Shown: one piece after another, positions 1-9,000 of the stretch | Layout of the letters: every line of letters begins with the position of its first letter | Position numbering within the stretch: position 1 is the first letter of the stretch | NCBI RefSeq assembly: GCF_009905605.1 | Contig: NZ_JAAAKZ010000001.1 | Span: 558,001 to 622,000 of the forward strand | DNA: 64,000 nt | Reading direction: 5' to 3' | DNA from: Runella sp. CRIBMP | Lineage (GTDB): Bacteria; Bacteroidota; Bacteroidia; Cytophagales; Spirosomataceae | The notes under the pieces: generated by a model | Seen by the model: the letters and a program-made list of their open reading frames with translations, nothing else | Database searches by the model: none | Told to the model about the DNA's origin: nothing | Translations under genes and position numbers: made by a program

Positions 1-103
1 CCTTATTATTGGGCCATTTCATGCGTTACATAAGATTATAAATCACTCTACTTAATAAGGCAGAAATGAGCTTAAGATACTCAAAGTCTTAGATTTGCCA
101 ATC

Positions 104-2281
104 TTAATTTTTGGCTCCTCCCAACGAGGAGGGACTTCCTCCTAATTGTTGGTTCATTGTTACAATTTTCGTATTCAGTGTTTCAATGGCTTTGGCGTGT
201 CTCCCTTCAATATCGGGCAAATTGGCCGTTGATTTGAGCGATGCTTCATACTGAAATGCGGGCAACATCCACGATGCATAGCCGCTGTACGGGTCAGAAG
301 AAGCGTACAACGAGCGGTACCACGAACCGTAAGCCATGCCTTTGGGGTCTAGGAAAGCCTTTTCCAAATTTCGCAATTCTTTGTTAATGGCCGCCACTTT
401 AACTTTGTCAAGTTGCTCAGAAGCCAATAGGGTTTTTATGCGGCTTTCAAACTGCTCGGCGTTTTGTTTCAGGGTTTCTACTTGCGCCAATAATTTATCA
501 ATCGAATACGCCGGTTGGTAGGCTTTAATGGCCTTTTCAGCGGTTTTGAGGTGCGTTGTTAAATCCGTTGCGTAGCGAGAAACATCATACGGCAAAATAT
601 CGGCATTGGCTAACCGCAGTGACATTGTACCTACGACTTGCTCTACCATCGGACCCATTGTGTAGGTAGAATCCACAAATTTATTGTAGAAAAACAGGTC
701 ATCATATTGCGAATGGTAAAGCGTAGGCCCGCCTACGCCAGCGCTCAATGAAGGAATGCCTGCGTGCATATAAAAAGCAATGTGGTCTGAGCCACCGCCT
801 AAGTTGCCAATTGTTGGCTCATCGGCTACGGCTACGGGAGCGGCGCTGTTGATGCCTACGGTGCTACCTCTTTTGCCTCCTTTTTGGGCCATCCAGTGTT
901 CATAAACGGTTTTGTTCGAATCGGGATATTGAACGGCTTGCGTAGCTTCAATGAGTAATTTTTTCAGCGAAGGAGAAGAACTGCCGCCGAATATTTTCCC
1001 CGAAACCGCCGCGTCGTAGTTCATGTAGGCTACGGCTTTGGCGCTTAGCTCATCGCGCATTTGCTCCACCCATTCTGCTGAGCCGATTACGCCGTGTTCT
1101 TCCGCATCCCAGTGGCAGATTTTGACCGTACGTTTCGGTTTTTGAGGTAATTTCCCCAAAGATTCAGCCAAAGTTAAGAGCATAGCAGTGCCGCTGTTGG
1201 GGTCGGTAGAACCGAATGACCATGCATCATAATGGCAGCCTGCAATGATCCATTCATCAGGAAATTCGCTCCCCGTCAGCGTACCTACTACCTGATAAAT
1301 ACGTACAAACTCTTTGTCTTGTTTTACTTTCAACCGAACTTTCAACTCCGAGCCACCTTCTAAACGATAGGCCAATGGCAATCCGCCTTGCCAGCCAGCT
1401 GGAACGGCTTTGCCCGTCATGCGTTTCAGGATTTCAACGGCCGAGCCCCACGGCAGGGGTGTGACGGGGATTTTGTGAAATGCCGCATCTTTGGGGTCGA
1501 GGCGTTTGATTTTTTTAGGGCCATCCAAAGGTAGCGCTGGTTCAAAAGGAGTTAATGGGTCGCCAGTATAATCGACGGTCAATAATGAACCGCGCTGAAT
1601 GGTGTTGTCGTTGGGTTGGGAGCCTTCAGGGAAAGTTACACCTTTCATGTAGCCATTGTCGGCGGGGTCGGTATAGATAATGACGCCCGCTGCTCCAGCG
1701 GCTTCGGCGTGTTTGGCTTTGTAACCACGGAAATTGCCGCCATAACGCGCCAGCACGATTTTGCCTTTGACCGAAATGCCCATCGCTTTCAATTTCTCAA
1801 AGTCTTCGATACGGCCATAGTTGGCATATACCACTTCTGAGGTAACATCGCCAGAGCCTGAGTAAGAATTCCAACCAGGAGTAAGGCGCGCGTCAGCTGA
1901 ATATTTATCTTCTTTGATGATAAACTCACGGTTGTTGAGCGGCATCCGAATGGGTTCCACTACTTCCACCAGACTTTCGCCGGGTGTTTTGGAAAGATAA
2001 ATATCGTGGGGAAAAATCTCGACCTGTAACCCTGCCTTGCGCATCACATCGGCGATGTAATCACGCACTTTCTCATTTTCGGGCGTGCCCGCCAAGTGTG
2101 GTACACTGGTGAGTTTTTGAAGGTGGTTTTTAAAACGCTCGGCAGATTGTTTGGTCCGGTATTCTTGTTCGACCTTTTCTTGTTTCGATTGATTGGCAAC
2201 CGAAAAACCACTGATGGATTTTTGGGCGTGGGCATACAGGCCGCAAAGCAACAGGCTGCCTGCCATAAAGGTGTGTTTCAT
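104..2281 (-). CDS. Secreted M28-family zinc peptidase, glutamate carboxypeptidase II-like
   Basis: Predicted exported metallopeptidase of the PSMA/NAALADase type, 725 residues. Residues 1-19 form a signal peptide ending in AHA before Gln20. A protease-associated (PA) insert lies around residues 145-240, the M28 catalytic core around 335-540, and a helical transferrin-receptor-like dimerisation domain fills the C-terminus. Candidate zinc and catalytic residues follow the family order: H350 (CHYDAW), D360 (TDPNSG), E394/E395 (WDAEEHG), D423 (NYDAA) and H523 (YHSQYDD). Length and order fit the family, so it is probably active against peptides in the periplasm or outside the cell. It is transcribed away from the small secreted gene at 2541. 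The substrate cannot be read from the sequence. Confidence 0.93.
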   Translation of the reverse strand: MKHTFMAGSLLLCGLYAHAQKSISGFSVANQSKQEKVEQEYRTKQSAERFKNHLQKLTSVPHLAGTPENEKVRDYIADVMRKAGLQVEIFPHDIYLSKTPGESLVEVVEPIRMPLNNREFIIKEDKYSADARLTPGWNSYSGSGDVTSEVVYANYGRIEDFEKLKAMGISVKGKIVLARYGGNFRGYKAKHAEAAGAAGVIIYTDPADNGYMKGVTFPEGSQPNDNTIQRGSLLTVDYTGDPLTPFEPALPLDGPKKIKRLDPKDAAFHKIPVTPLPWGSAVEILKRMTGKAVPAGWQGGLPLAYRLEGGSELKVRLKVKQDKEFVRIYQVVGTLTGSEFPDEWIIAGCHYDAWSFGSTDPNSGTAMLLTLAESLGKLPQKPKRTVKICHWDAEEHGVIGSAEWVEQMRDELSAKAVAYMNYDAAVSGKIFGGSSSPSLKKLLIEATQAVQYPDSNKTVYEHWMAQKGGKRGSTVGINSAAPVAVADEPTIGNLGGGSDHIAFYMHAGIPSLSAGVGGPTLYHSQYDDLFFYNKFVDSTYTMGPMVEQVVGTMSLRLANADILPYDVSRYATDLTTHLKTAEKAIKAYQPAYSIDKLLAQVETLKQNAEQFESRIKTLLASEQLDKVKVAAINKELRNLEKAFLDPKGMAYGSWYRSLYASSDPYSGYASWMLPAFQYEASLKSTANLPDIEGRHAKAIETLNTKIVTMNQQLGGSPSSLGGAKN

Positions 2282-2540
2282 AAGGGAGAAAGTTGATGAG
2301 CGTTAGTTAGGTTTAAAAGAAATTCAGCATTGGCCGGATTGACTGAAAAAACATAAAAAAGCCCCAATTGAGCATTTTAAGAGCGTTTTTCGCAGTAGTT
2401 CAGGTTGGTGTAGCAAGTTACTAAAATCTTTTAAAAACGTGTTAACAATCATTAACCAAGCCTTTATAAACCTTTACGATTTTCTGCGTTCTAAGAGTAA
2501 AATAAGCAAAATCATTGTACCATTAAACCAAATAAATGCC

Positions 2541-3017
2541 ATGAAAAAGTTAGTGCTTGCAGCCGCCATGATCTTAGTAGCCTTCGGAAGTGCCAATGCC
2601 CAATGGGGTAACAATGACCGCGACCGCCGGTACGATGACCGATATGATAACCGCCGCGACGACCGAGGATATGGTAATCGTGATGACAATCGTGGCTATG
2701 ACTCCCGCAGCGGAAGGGGCGGAAATATGGGCGACCGCATTGATGATTTTCAGCGCGAAGCCCGTCGCCGGATAGCCGACGGAATCGCGCAAGGGTCTAT
2801 ATCGTCTCGGGAGGCAAAACATTTAATGCGTGATGTGGAGCGTATTGAGCGCAAAGAGCAAATCTTCTGGCGTGACCGGGTGCTCAACCCCCGCGAACGT
2901 CGTGAGTTAACCGCAGATTTGGCGGCGCTTAACCGTGAAATAACCCATGAGAAACGGGATAATGAGCGTTCGACCTATGACGACTACGGTCGCAATGGTC
3001 AACGTAGAGGATGGTGA
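2541..3017 (+). CDS. Small secreted Arg/Asp/Tyr-rich protein of unknown function
   Basis: No family recognised. From the ATG at 2541 the product is 158 residues: a clear signal peptide (MKKLVLAA to NAQ, about 20 residues), a low-complexity stretch of D, R, N, Y and G around residues 22-65, then a charged helical segment (about 70-135) rich in Arg and Glu, ending in RRGW. The open frame extends upstream to 2439, but those 34 residues would bury the signal peptide, so 2541 is preferred. A strong stem-loop follows the stop. The composition suggests an envelope or periplasmic protein with a disordered linker; function is unknown. Confidence 0.75.
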   Translation: MKKLVLAAAMILVAFGSANAQWGNNDRDRRYDDRYDNRRDDRGYGNRDDNRGYDSRSGRGGNMGDRIDDFQREARRRIADGIAQGSISSREAKHLMRDVERIERKEQIFWRDRVLNPRERRELTADLAALNREITHEKRDNERSTYDDYGRNGQRRGW

Positions 3018-3024
3018 GTAGCGA

Positions 3025-3051
3025 CAAAGGGCCGAAATTTTCGGCCCTTTG
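3025..3051 (+). terminator. Intrinsic terminator after the small secreted gene
   Basis: An 11-bp perfect stem (3025-3035 with 3041-3051), 5-base loop, GC-rich centre, followed by TTTTGTTAG. It sits 8 bases after the stop at 3017 and faces the convergent toxin gene. Confidence 0.85.
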
Positions 3052-3061
3052 TTTTGTTAGG

Positions 3062-3331
3062 TTATTTATCTCCATAATGTCCTTTAACTGAAATAACTAA
3101 AATCAAATCGTCAGATTCTACTTTGTACACCAGACGATGTTCATCGGTAATTCTACGAGACCAATACCCTTTTAAGTCGCCTTTCAGCGGTTCCGGCTTA
3201 CCGATTCCCTCAAAAGGATGACGACGAATATCTTTTAAGAGTTCATAGATTCGTTTGAATGTATTTCGATTATATATCCCCCAATCAGCAAGGTCATCAA
3301 AAGCATCGGCGTCAAATAGTAATTTTCTCAT
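3062..3331 (-). CDS. yoeB: Txe/YoeB-family toxin, putative ribosome-associated mRNA endonuclease
   Basis: 89 residues, the normal size for YoeB. YoeB toxins are RelE-fold RNases that cut mRNA in the ribosomal A site. The characteristic residues are in place: E47 in GKPEPL, R60 in WSRRIT, and the C-terminal H85-Y86 in KGHYGDK, matching Glu46, Arg65, His83 and Tyr84 of the E. coli enzyme. The start overlaps the end of the preceding gene by four bases (ATGA), the usual antitoxin-toxin coupling, so toxin translation probably depends on antitoxin translation. Nothing suggests inactivation. Confidence 0.9.
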   Translation of the reverse strand: MRKLLFDADAFDDLADWGIYNRNTFKRIYELLKDIRRHPFEGIGKPEPLKGDLKGYWSRRITDEHRLVYKVESDDLILVISVKGHYGDK

Positions 3332-3588
3332 TTTTGCAAAAACCGATTAGCGAGGTCATCCAATTCAACTTCCGAGATTTCCACTACTTGAGTTCTTGAT
3401 TCAACATTAGCGGCGGCATTCTTTAAACGTGCCCAATATGCTTCTCTATCTTCGGGTTGATTTAGACCAAAGTCTTGTGAGGCGGTTACGGTAATTTGTA
3501 ACTCTTCCTGATTTTTGAAAAGGGCTTTGATAATTTCGATAAACTCGCTCGTAAGTTCGTCGCGACGCAGCACAAAGGTTGATTCCAT
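3328..3588 (-). CDS. Antitoxin partner of the YoeB-like toxin
   Basis: 86 residues, first gene of the two-gene toxin-antitoxin operon. It lacks an obvious YefM/Phd signature but has the expected shape: a structured N-terminal half, a central QPEDREAYW segment, and an acidic C-terminal tail (EISEVELDDLANRF) of the kind that wraps and neutralises RelE-type toxins. Function is inferred mainly from position and the four-base overlap with the toxin. Such antitoxins usually repress their own operon; the candidate promoter between it and uvrA would be the target. Confidence 0.8.
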   Translation of the reverse strand: MESTFVLRRDELTSEFIEIIKALFKNQEELQITVTASQDFGLNQPEDREAYWARLKNAAANVESRTQVVEISEVELDDLANRFLQK

Positions 3589-3607
3589 AACTATTGCCTG
3601 TTTTTTT

Positions 3608-3615
3608 CAAAATTA
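3608..3615 (-). promoter_or_regulatory. Candidate -7 element for the toxin-antitoxin operon
   Basis: Read on the minus strand this is TAATTTTG, an exact match to the Bacteroidota -7 consensus TAnnTTTG, 20 bases upstream of the antitoxin start and just past the uvrA stop. The -33 box would fall inside the uvrA 3' end and is not convincing. Confidence 0.45.
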
Positions 3616-3622
3616 CATTTTT

Positions 3623-6490
3623 CTACGCTTGCAATTCCAATTTCAAATATTTTCCCGTAAAACTCTCCATCACCTTCGCTACTTTTTCGGGGGTGCCTTC
3701 GGCAACGATACGCCCGCCGGCATTGCCGCCTTCGGGGCCGAGGTCGATGACGTAATCAGATACTTTGATAACGTCCATATTGTGTTCAATAATCAAAACG
3801 GTATTGCCCTTGTCGACGAGTTTGTTCAGCACATCCAATAAATGTCGGATGTCTTGAAAGTGCAGCCCGGTGGTGGGCTCGTCGAGAATATAGAGGGTTT
3901 GGCCTGTGTCTTTTTTGGAAAGTTCTTCGGCCAGTTTCACCCGTTGCGCTTCACCGCCCGAGAGGGTGGTGGCGTGTTGGCCGAGGGTAATGTAGCCGAG
4001 GCCTACGTCGTTGAGGGTTGATACTTTACGCAAGATCTTAGGGATACTTTCAAAGAATTCCAACGCCTGCTCCACGGTCATGTCGAGCACATCGGCAATG
4101 GATTTTCCCTTAAAACGCACTTCTAAGGTTTCACGGTTGAAACGTTTTCCTTTGCAGGTGTCGCAATCTACGTATACATCGGGCAGAAATTCCATTTCGA
4201 TTTTTTTCATGCCTGCGCCTTCGCAATCTTCGCAGCGGCCGCCTTTAACGTTAAACGAAAAACGTCCCGGCTTGTAGCCCCGAATTTTGGCTTCGGGCAG
4301 TTCGGCGTACAGCGACCGAATCTCAGAAAAAAGATTGGTGTACGTAGCGGGATTGGAGCGCGGCGTACGCCCGATGGGTGATTGGTCTACTTCAATCACT
4401 TTGTCGATGTGCTCCAGCCCTTCCACGCTTTTGTAGGGCAGTGGTTCACGTTTGGAGTTATAAAAATGACGGTTCAGGATCGGAAACAGCGTTTCGTGGA
4501 TCAACGACGACTTGCCGCTTCCGCTCACGCCTGTTACGCAGAGCATTTTACCCAAGGGCAGATTAAGGGTAACGTTTTTAAGGTTGTTGCCCGTTGTCCC
4601 TTTTAAAACAATGGTTTTTCCGTTGCCTTCGCGGCGTTTTTTAGGAACATCAATGGCGATTCGACCGCTCAAATAATCGGCGGTCAATGAGCCGTTTTTT
4701 AAAAATACCTCGGGTGTACCGTACCCTACTACCTGCCCGCCGTGGCGGCCAGCACCGGGGCCGATGTCGAGGATGTAATCGGATTCGAGCATCATGTCTT
4801 TGTCGTGTTCGACGACCAAAACAGTATTACCCAAATCACGTAATTTTTTCAGGGAATCAATAAGGCGCACGTTGTCGCGCTGGTGCAGTCCGATACTTGG
4901 CTCGTCCATGATGTACAACACGCCCGTAAGCTGCGTACCGATTTGCGTGGCCAATCGAATGCGTTGCGCTTCCCCGCCGGAAAGCGTTTTCAGCGGACGG
5001 TTCAACGTTAGGTAATCCAAGCCAACATCCAACAAAAATCCGACGCGCTTGCGAATCTCTTTCAACACTTCTCGACCAATCAACTGCTGACGTTCGGTGA
5101 TACGGTCTTCCAGACCATTGAGCCAATTAGCCAATTCCCGAATGTCTATATTGGCTAAATCAGCGATATTTTTATTATCAATTTTGAACCACAACGCTTC
5201 TTTTTTCAAACGCGCGCCCTGACAATCGGGGCAAGTGTTGATGGTCATAAAATCTTTGAGCCAATCCTGAATCTTCTCCGAGCCATTTTCCTGCTGGCGG
5301 CGCAAAAACGTAATGATGCCTTCGTATTTGGTGTTCCATTCGGTGCCTTCGTATTTTTTGGAAGGAACGGGCACGGGCTCATCGGTCCCGTTGAGCATGA
5401 GGTCTATGGCCTCGGGCGGGAACTTATCAATGGGAGTACTGAGGGTTACTTTGAAGGGCTTTAACAGAATTTCCAATTGTTTGAAAATCCACAGATCGCG
5501 GTATTCGCCAATGGGCGCAATGGCCCCCCGGCTCAGACTGAGGCTTTTGTCGGGAATAACGCTTTCGGGCGTAATTTCTTCTACCACGCCCAAGCCTTGA
5601 CAGGTCGGGCACCAACCATAAGGGGAATTGAACGAAAAACTATTGGGCGCTGGGTCGTCGTAGCTGATACCCGCGACGGGGTCCATGAGGTTTTGGGAGA
5701 AATAATGCACCTCATTTTTTTTGTCCAGCAACATCATCACGCCCTTGCCCTGCTTCAGGGTTGTGCCGACCGATTGACTCAAGCGGAAACGTGACTGCGA
5801 GTCCCCGGCATCAGCTTTGGGAATGAGCCTATCCACTACAATTTCAATATCGTGAATTTTGTAACGGTCGAGCTGCATTTTGGGCGTAATGTCCAGCACC
5901 TCGTTGTCTACGCGGACTTTTGTATAGCCGAGTTTGGCAATTTGAACAAACAACTCACGGTAATGACCTTTTCGCCCTTTGACGACGGGGGCTAATAACG
6001 TTACTTTTTGATTCTCAAATTGATTCAGAATCTGGTCAATGATTTGGTCCTGCGATTGCTTCACCATGGGTCGTCCCGTCACGTAACTGAAGGCATCGCC
6101 GGAGCGAGCGTACAGGAGGCGTAAAAAGTCGTATATCTCGGTCACGGTGCCGACCGTAGAGCGCGGATTGCGTGACGTGGTTTTTTGTTCAATGCTAATC
6201 ACGGGGCTGAGTCCGTCGATTTTGTCCACATCTGGGCGCTCCATATTGCCCAGAAAACCACGGGCATAAGCCGAAAAGCTTTCCATGTAACGGCGCTGTC
6301 CTTCGGCATAAATGGTGTCAAATGCTAAGGAAGACTTACCGCTGCCGCTGATGCCCGTCACCACGACGAGTTTATTGCGCGGAATGGTGACGTCAATATT
6401 TTTAAGGTTGTGCTCGCGGGCACCCATGACCTCAATGAGGTCGTGGCCAGTGAGTTCAATGTCTGTAAGGGTAGGTTTGTGATTGTCCAT
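3623..6490 (-). CDS. uvrA: Excinuclease ABC subunit A
   Basis: UvrA, the DNA-damage recognition ATPase of nucleotide excision repair; it loads UvrB on lesions in the cytoplasm. Two ABC modules are visible: Walker A GISGSGKSS near the N-terminus and GVSGSGKSS in the second half, each with an LSGGEAQR signature and an ILDEP/IMDEP Walker B. Zinc-finger cysteine pairs are present (CPTC and CPDC in the first module, CEDC and CDTC in the second). About 955 residues, full length. The frame opens at 6505, but the second ATG at 6490 is preferred because a TAACTTTG -7 box at 6516-6523 would leave almost no leader before 6505. Confidence 0.97.
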   Translation of the reverse strand: MDNHKPTLTDIELTGHDLIEVMGAREHNLKNIDVTIPRNKLVVVTGISGSGKSSLAFDTIYAEGQRRYMESFSAYARGFLGNMERPDVDKIDGLSPVISIEQKTTSRNPRSTVGTVTEIYDFLRLLYARSGDAFSYVTGRPMVKQSQDQIIDQILNQFENQKVTLLAPVVKGRKGHYRELFVQIAKLGYTKVRVDNEVLDITPKMQLDRYKIHDIEIVVDRLIPKADAGDSQSRFRLSQSVGTTLKQGKGVMMLLDKKNEVHYFSQNLMDPVAGISYDDPAPNSFSFNSPYGWCPTCQGLGVVEEITPESVIPDKSLSLSRGAIAPIGEYRDLWIFKQLEILLKPFKVTLSTPIDKFPPEAIDLMLNGTDEPVPVPSKKYEGTEWNTKYEGIITFLRRQQENGSEKIQDWLKDFMTINTCPDCQGARLKKEALWFKIDNKNIADLANIDIRELANWLNGLEDRITERQQLIGREVLKEIRKRVGFLLDVGLDYLTLNRPLKTLSGGEAQRIRLATQIGTQLTGVLYIMDEPSIGLHQRDNVRLIDSLKKLRDLGNTVLVVEHDKDMMLESDYILDIGPGAGRHGGQVVGYGTPEVFLKNGSLTADYLSGRIAIDVPKKRREGNGKTIVLKGTTGNNLKNVTLNLPLGKMLCVTGVSGSGKSSLIHETLFPILNRHFYNSKREPLPYKSVEGLEHIDKVIEVDQSPIGRTPRSNPATYTNLFSEIRSLYAELPEAKIRGYKPGRFSFNVKGGRCEDCEGAGMKKIEMEFLPDVYVDCDTCKGKRFNRETLEVRFKGKSIADVLDMTVEQALEFFESIPKILRKVSTLNDVGLGYITLGQHATTLSGGEAQRVKLAEELSKKDTGQTLYILDEPTTGLHFQDIRHLLDVLNKLVDKGNTVLIIEHNMDVIKVSDYVIDLGPEGGNAGGRIVAEGTPEKVAKVMESFTGKYLKLELQA

Positions 6491-6515
6491 GAATTGGTAA
6501 CGCAAAACGAAGGCG

Positions 6516-6523
6516 CAAAGTTA
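6516..6523 (-). promoter_or_regulatory. Candidate -7 element of uvrA
   Basis: TAACTTTG on the minus strand, an exact TAnnTTTG match 26 bases upstream of the preferred uvrA start. No clear -33 TTTG at the right spacing. No LexA-type operator was recognised. Confidence 0.45.
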
Positions 6524-6656
6524 CCAACTATTCGGGTTAATAGGAGCTTTACAAAAGTTTTGATTAATAGAGAACAGGTCAATTTTTTCGGTAATTACCC
6601 AACAAACAATAGAATCATACAACCAGCGTCTTTTGGGTAAAAAGCAGGTATATTTT

Positions 6657-7979
6657 ATGAAAAAGAAAAGTTATACCCAAAGACCGATACTTATGCACAA
6701 GTTATCCACAATTAAGGCCGTAATCCACACTGTTTTAGGTGTAATGATGTCGCTAAATGGTTTTGCCCAAAAGATTCCCGTCAATTATGACGAGTCAAAA
6801 ATGCCCGTATATACATTGCCCGACCCTTTGGTGCTCCCCAACGGCAAGCCCATCAAATCAAAAGACGTGTGGGAGAAAGCAGGCCGGCCAGCGGTGTTGA
6901 AACTATTCGCAGAAAATGTGTACGGGGTCAATCCATTTTCGGGGGCGGTAAAAATTGCTTCTGAGGTGAAAACCGTCAACGAAAATGCGTTGAATGGAAA
7001 AGCCATATCTAAGCAAATTACCTTGCGGTTTCCCGAAATTTCCCCCACGTTGACGCTCGATATTTTGCTGTATTTACCCAAGAATGTGAAAAAAGCCCCC
7101 GTTTTTGTCAGCCTCAATTTTACGGGAAATCACACCACTACGTACGAAAAAGACGTATTTGTAACCGAAAAATGGGTGAATTCTGGTTTTGATAAAACCT
7201 TTGTGAACAATCGAGCAACGGATGCCTCTCGCGGAATTGCCGAACGGAGATGGCCCATGGAAGCCATCGTAGCGCGCGGCTACGCGGTTGCCACCGCTTA
7301 CTACGGTGACCTCGAAGCTGACCATACCGAAGGTTGGAAAACGGGCCTTCGCTCAGTATTGACGCCCGAACAGCGCGAAAAATGGGGTGCCATTGGGGTT
7401 TGGGCGTGGAGCATGAGCCGCATGGTGGATTATTTAATCAAAAATGAATCCTTGATTGACGGTCACAAAGTGATTGCTTTGGGCCACTCGCGCATCGGAA
7501 AAGCCACGCTTTGGGCAGCCGCAGAAGACCCGCGTTTTGCGATCGTTATCTCCAACGATTCTGGTGAAGGTGGGGCGGCCTTGTCGCGACGGTGGATTGG
7601 CGAAACGGTAGAGCATCTCAACACACAATTTCCGCATTGGTTTTGTGCTAACTACAAAAAATACAATAAAGCAGTGGCGGAGTTGCCCGTAGATTCGCAC
7701 GAATTACTGGGCCTGATGGCCCCGCGTCCGCTGTACGTAGCCAGTGCCACCGAAGATATTTGGGCCGACCCCAAAGGTGAGTTTTTGGGAGCAGTAGAAG
7801 CGGAAAAGGTCTATCAATTGTACAAAAAAACGGGTTTGGGAACCAATACAATGCCCATGCCAAACAGTCCAGTTGGAAAAACCATTGGGTATCACATTCG
7901 CGAGGGGAAACATGATATTCTGCTGTATGATTGGCAACAATACATGAACTTTGCCGATAAGCACTTTGAAATCAAATAA
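6657..7979 (+). CDS. Secreted CE15-like glucuronoyl esterase / acetyl xylan esterase family protein
   Basis: Alpha/beta hydrolase of the carbohydrate esterase 15 type, which cleaves ester bonds between glucuronic acid of xylan and lignin. The nucleophile elbow is GHSRIGK, with Ser about residue 278 counted from this start, followed by a family-typical SNDSGEGG segment and a late GYHIREGKHD region likely carrying the catalytic His. A signal peptide ends at FAQ. Two starts are plausible: 6657, with a long n-region, or 6693 (MHKLST), with a more standard signal peptide; 6657 is listed. The precise substrate is inference. Confidence 0.82.
   Translation: MKKKSYTQRPILMHKLSTIKAVIHTVLGVMMSLNGFAQKIPVNYDESKMPVYTLPDPLVLPNGKPIKSKDVWEKAGRPAVLKLFAENVYGVNPFSGAVKIASEVKTVNENALNGKAISKQITLRFPEISPTLTLDILLYLPKNVKKAPVFVSLNFTGNHTTTYEKDVFVTEKWVNSGFDKTFVNNRATDASRGIAERRWPMEAIVARGYAVATAYYGDLEADHTEGWKTGLRSVLTPEQREKWGAIGVWAWSMSRMVDYLIKNESLIDGHKVIALGHSRIGKATLWAAAEDPRFAIVISNDSGEGGAALSRRWIGETVEHLNTQFPHWFCANYKKYNKAVAELPVDSHELLGLMAPRPLYVASATEDIWADPKGEFLGAVEAEKVYQLYKKTGLGTNTMPMPNSPVGKTIGYHIREGKHDILLYDWQQYMNFADKHFEIK
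6671..6729 (+). other. Cluster of DnaA-box-like 9-mers
   Basis: Four same-strand words: TTATACCCA (6671), TTATGCACA (6691), TTATCCACA (6702, exact consensus) and TAATCCACA (6721). The two best are 11 bases apart. They overlap the 5' end of the esterase gene, next to the divergent uvrA promoter region. A replication or DnaA-control role is a hypothesis only. Confidence 0.35.
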
Positions 7980-8022
7980 ACCCACTATTTTTGCAGCGGC
8001 AAAATGTCATGTATTGTGAGTT

Positions 8023-8967
8023 ATGACGATTTTGCCGTGGGTCTTAACGCTAATCATTTCAAAAGTGAACGATTCTTCTAAAAGTCCCCTTCAGGCGTGG
8101 ATACTGTTGGTATTAGTAGCCCTTACTTGGGGAACATCGTTCTTTTTAATCAAAAAAAGCCTGATTACCTTTAGCGTAACGGAAGTAGCAGCGGGGCGAT
8201 TGTTTTTGGCTTCGCTGTTTTTTATTCCTATCATGGTTAGCTCACGCCGCAAAATTCCCGTTGACCGTTATCCTTATTTATTAATATCTTCTCTGACGGG
8301 GTTTGTCATTCCAGCGTTTTTGTTTGCCTTAGCGGGCACAAAACTAAACAGCTCTTTGTCAGGAATGCTCAATTCCCTGAGTCCGTTGTTTACACTCGTG
8401 ATTGGCGTGTTGTTTTTTGCACAACCGCGTCGTCCTGTGCAGATTATAGGCATTTTGCTGGGGTTGTTGGGTTCTTCTTTTTTGATTTTTTCCAAAGGGG
8501 CGGGGGCTTTAAATATCGCTAATCCCTACGCGTTTTTGATTTTGCTTGCCACGGTGTTGTATGGTATTAATATCAATACTATTTCACGCCATTTGAGTCA
8601 TTTACCGTCCTTGGCCATGACCTCTTGGACGTTTGCTTTTACGGGCCCTATTTCATTTGTTATCTTGTTTTTTACGGATTTCTTTCCCAAAATCACCCTC
8701 GCTGAAAATTTCCAACCGAGCCTTATTTTATTGGCGTTGGGGTTGGTAGGCTCGGGCTTGGCGTCGGTGTTGTTTAACCGGATAGTGCAATTGGCTTCTG
8801 GCCTGTTTGCGGCGTCGGTTACGTATTTAATTCCGATTGTGGCCATCAGCTGGGGGCTTTTTGACGGTGAGCGGATTAGTTTTCAACAATATCTCGGAAT
8901 GGCCATTATCCTAACGGGCATTTATCTGGTCAATCGTCGAGAGCGGCTTAGTATTGCCAAAAATTGA
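8023..8967 (+). CDS. EamA/DMT-superfamily inner-membrane transporter
   Basis: 314 residues with ten hydrophobic segments in two halves, the usual EamA (RhaT/DMT) layout, including TWGTSFFLIK in the first helix and a conserved second-half repeat from about residue 165. Members export amino acids, metabolites or drugs across the inner membrane; the substrate cannot be predicted here. The first 14 residues before a GTG at 8065 are less typical, so translation could begin there. It lies 43 bases after the esterase and 33 bases before the biotin carrier gene. Confidence 0.88.
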   Translation: MTILPWVLTLIISKVNDSSKSPLQAWILLVLVALTWGTSFFLIKKSLITFSVTEVAAGRLFLASLFFIPIMVSSRRKIPVDRYPYLLISSLTGFVIPAFLFALAGTKLNSSLSGMLNSLSPLFTLVIGVLFFAQPRRPVQIIGILLGLLGSSFLIFSKGAGALNIANPYAFLILLATVLYGININTISRHLSHLPSLAMTSWTFAFTGPISFVILFFTDFFPKITLAENFQPSLILLALGLVGSGLASVLFNRIVQLASGLFAASVTYLIPIVAISWGLFDGERISFQQYLGMAIILTGIYLVNRRERLSIAKN

Positions 8968-9000
8968 CACGAAATACCTTTCTCTTTAACCAATATTACT

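Noticed and set aside
1-103. Short inverted words at the left edge (1-8 with 53-60)
   Set aside because: Only eight bases with a 44-base loop; nothing else supports a feature.
3720-6400. Several open frames inside uvrA on both strands
   Set aside because: They are shadows of the uvrA frame with no independent features.
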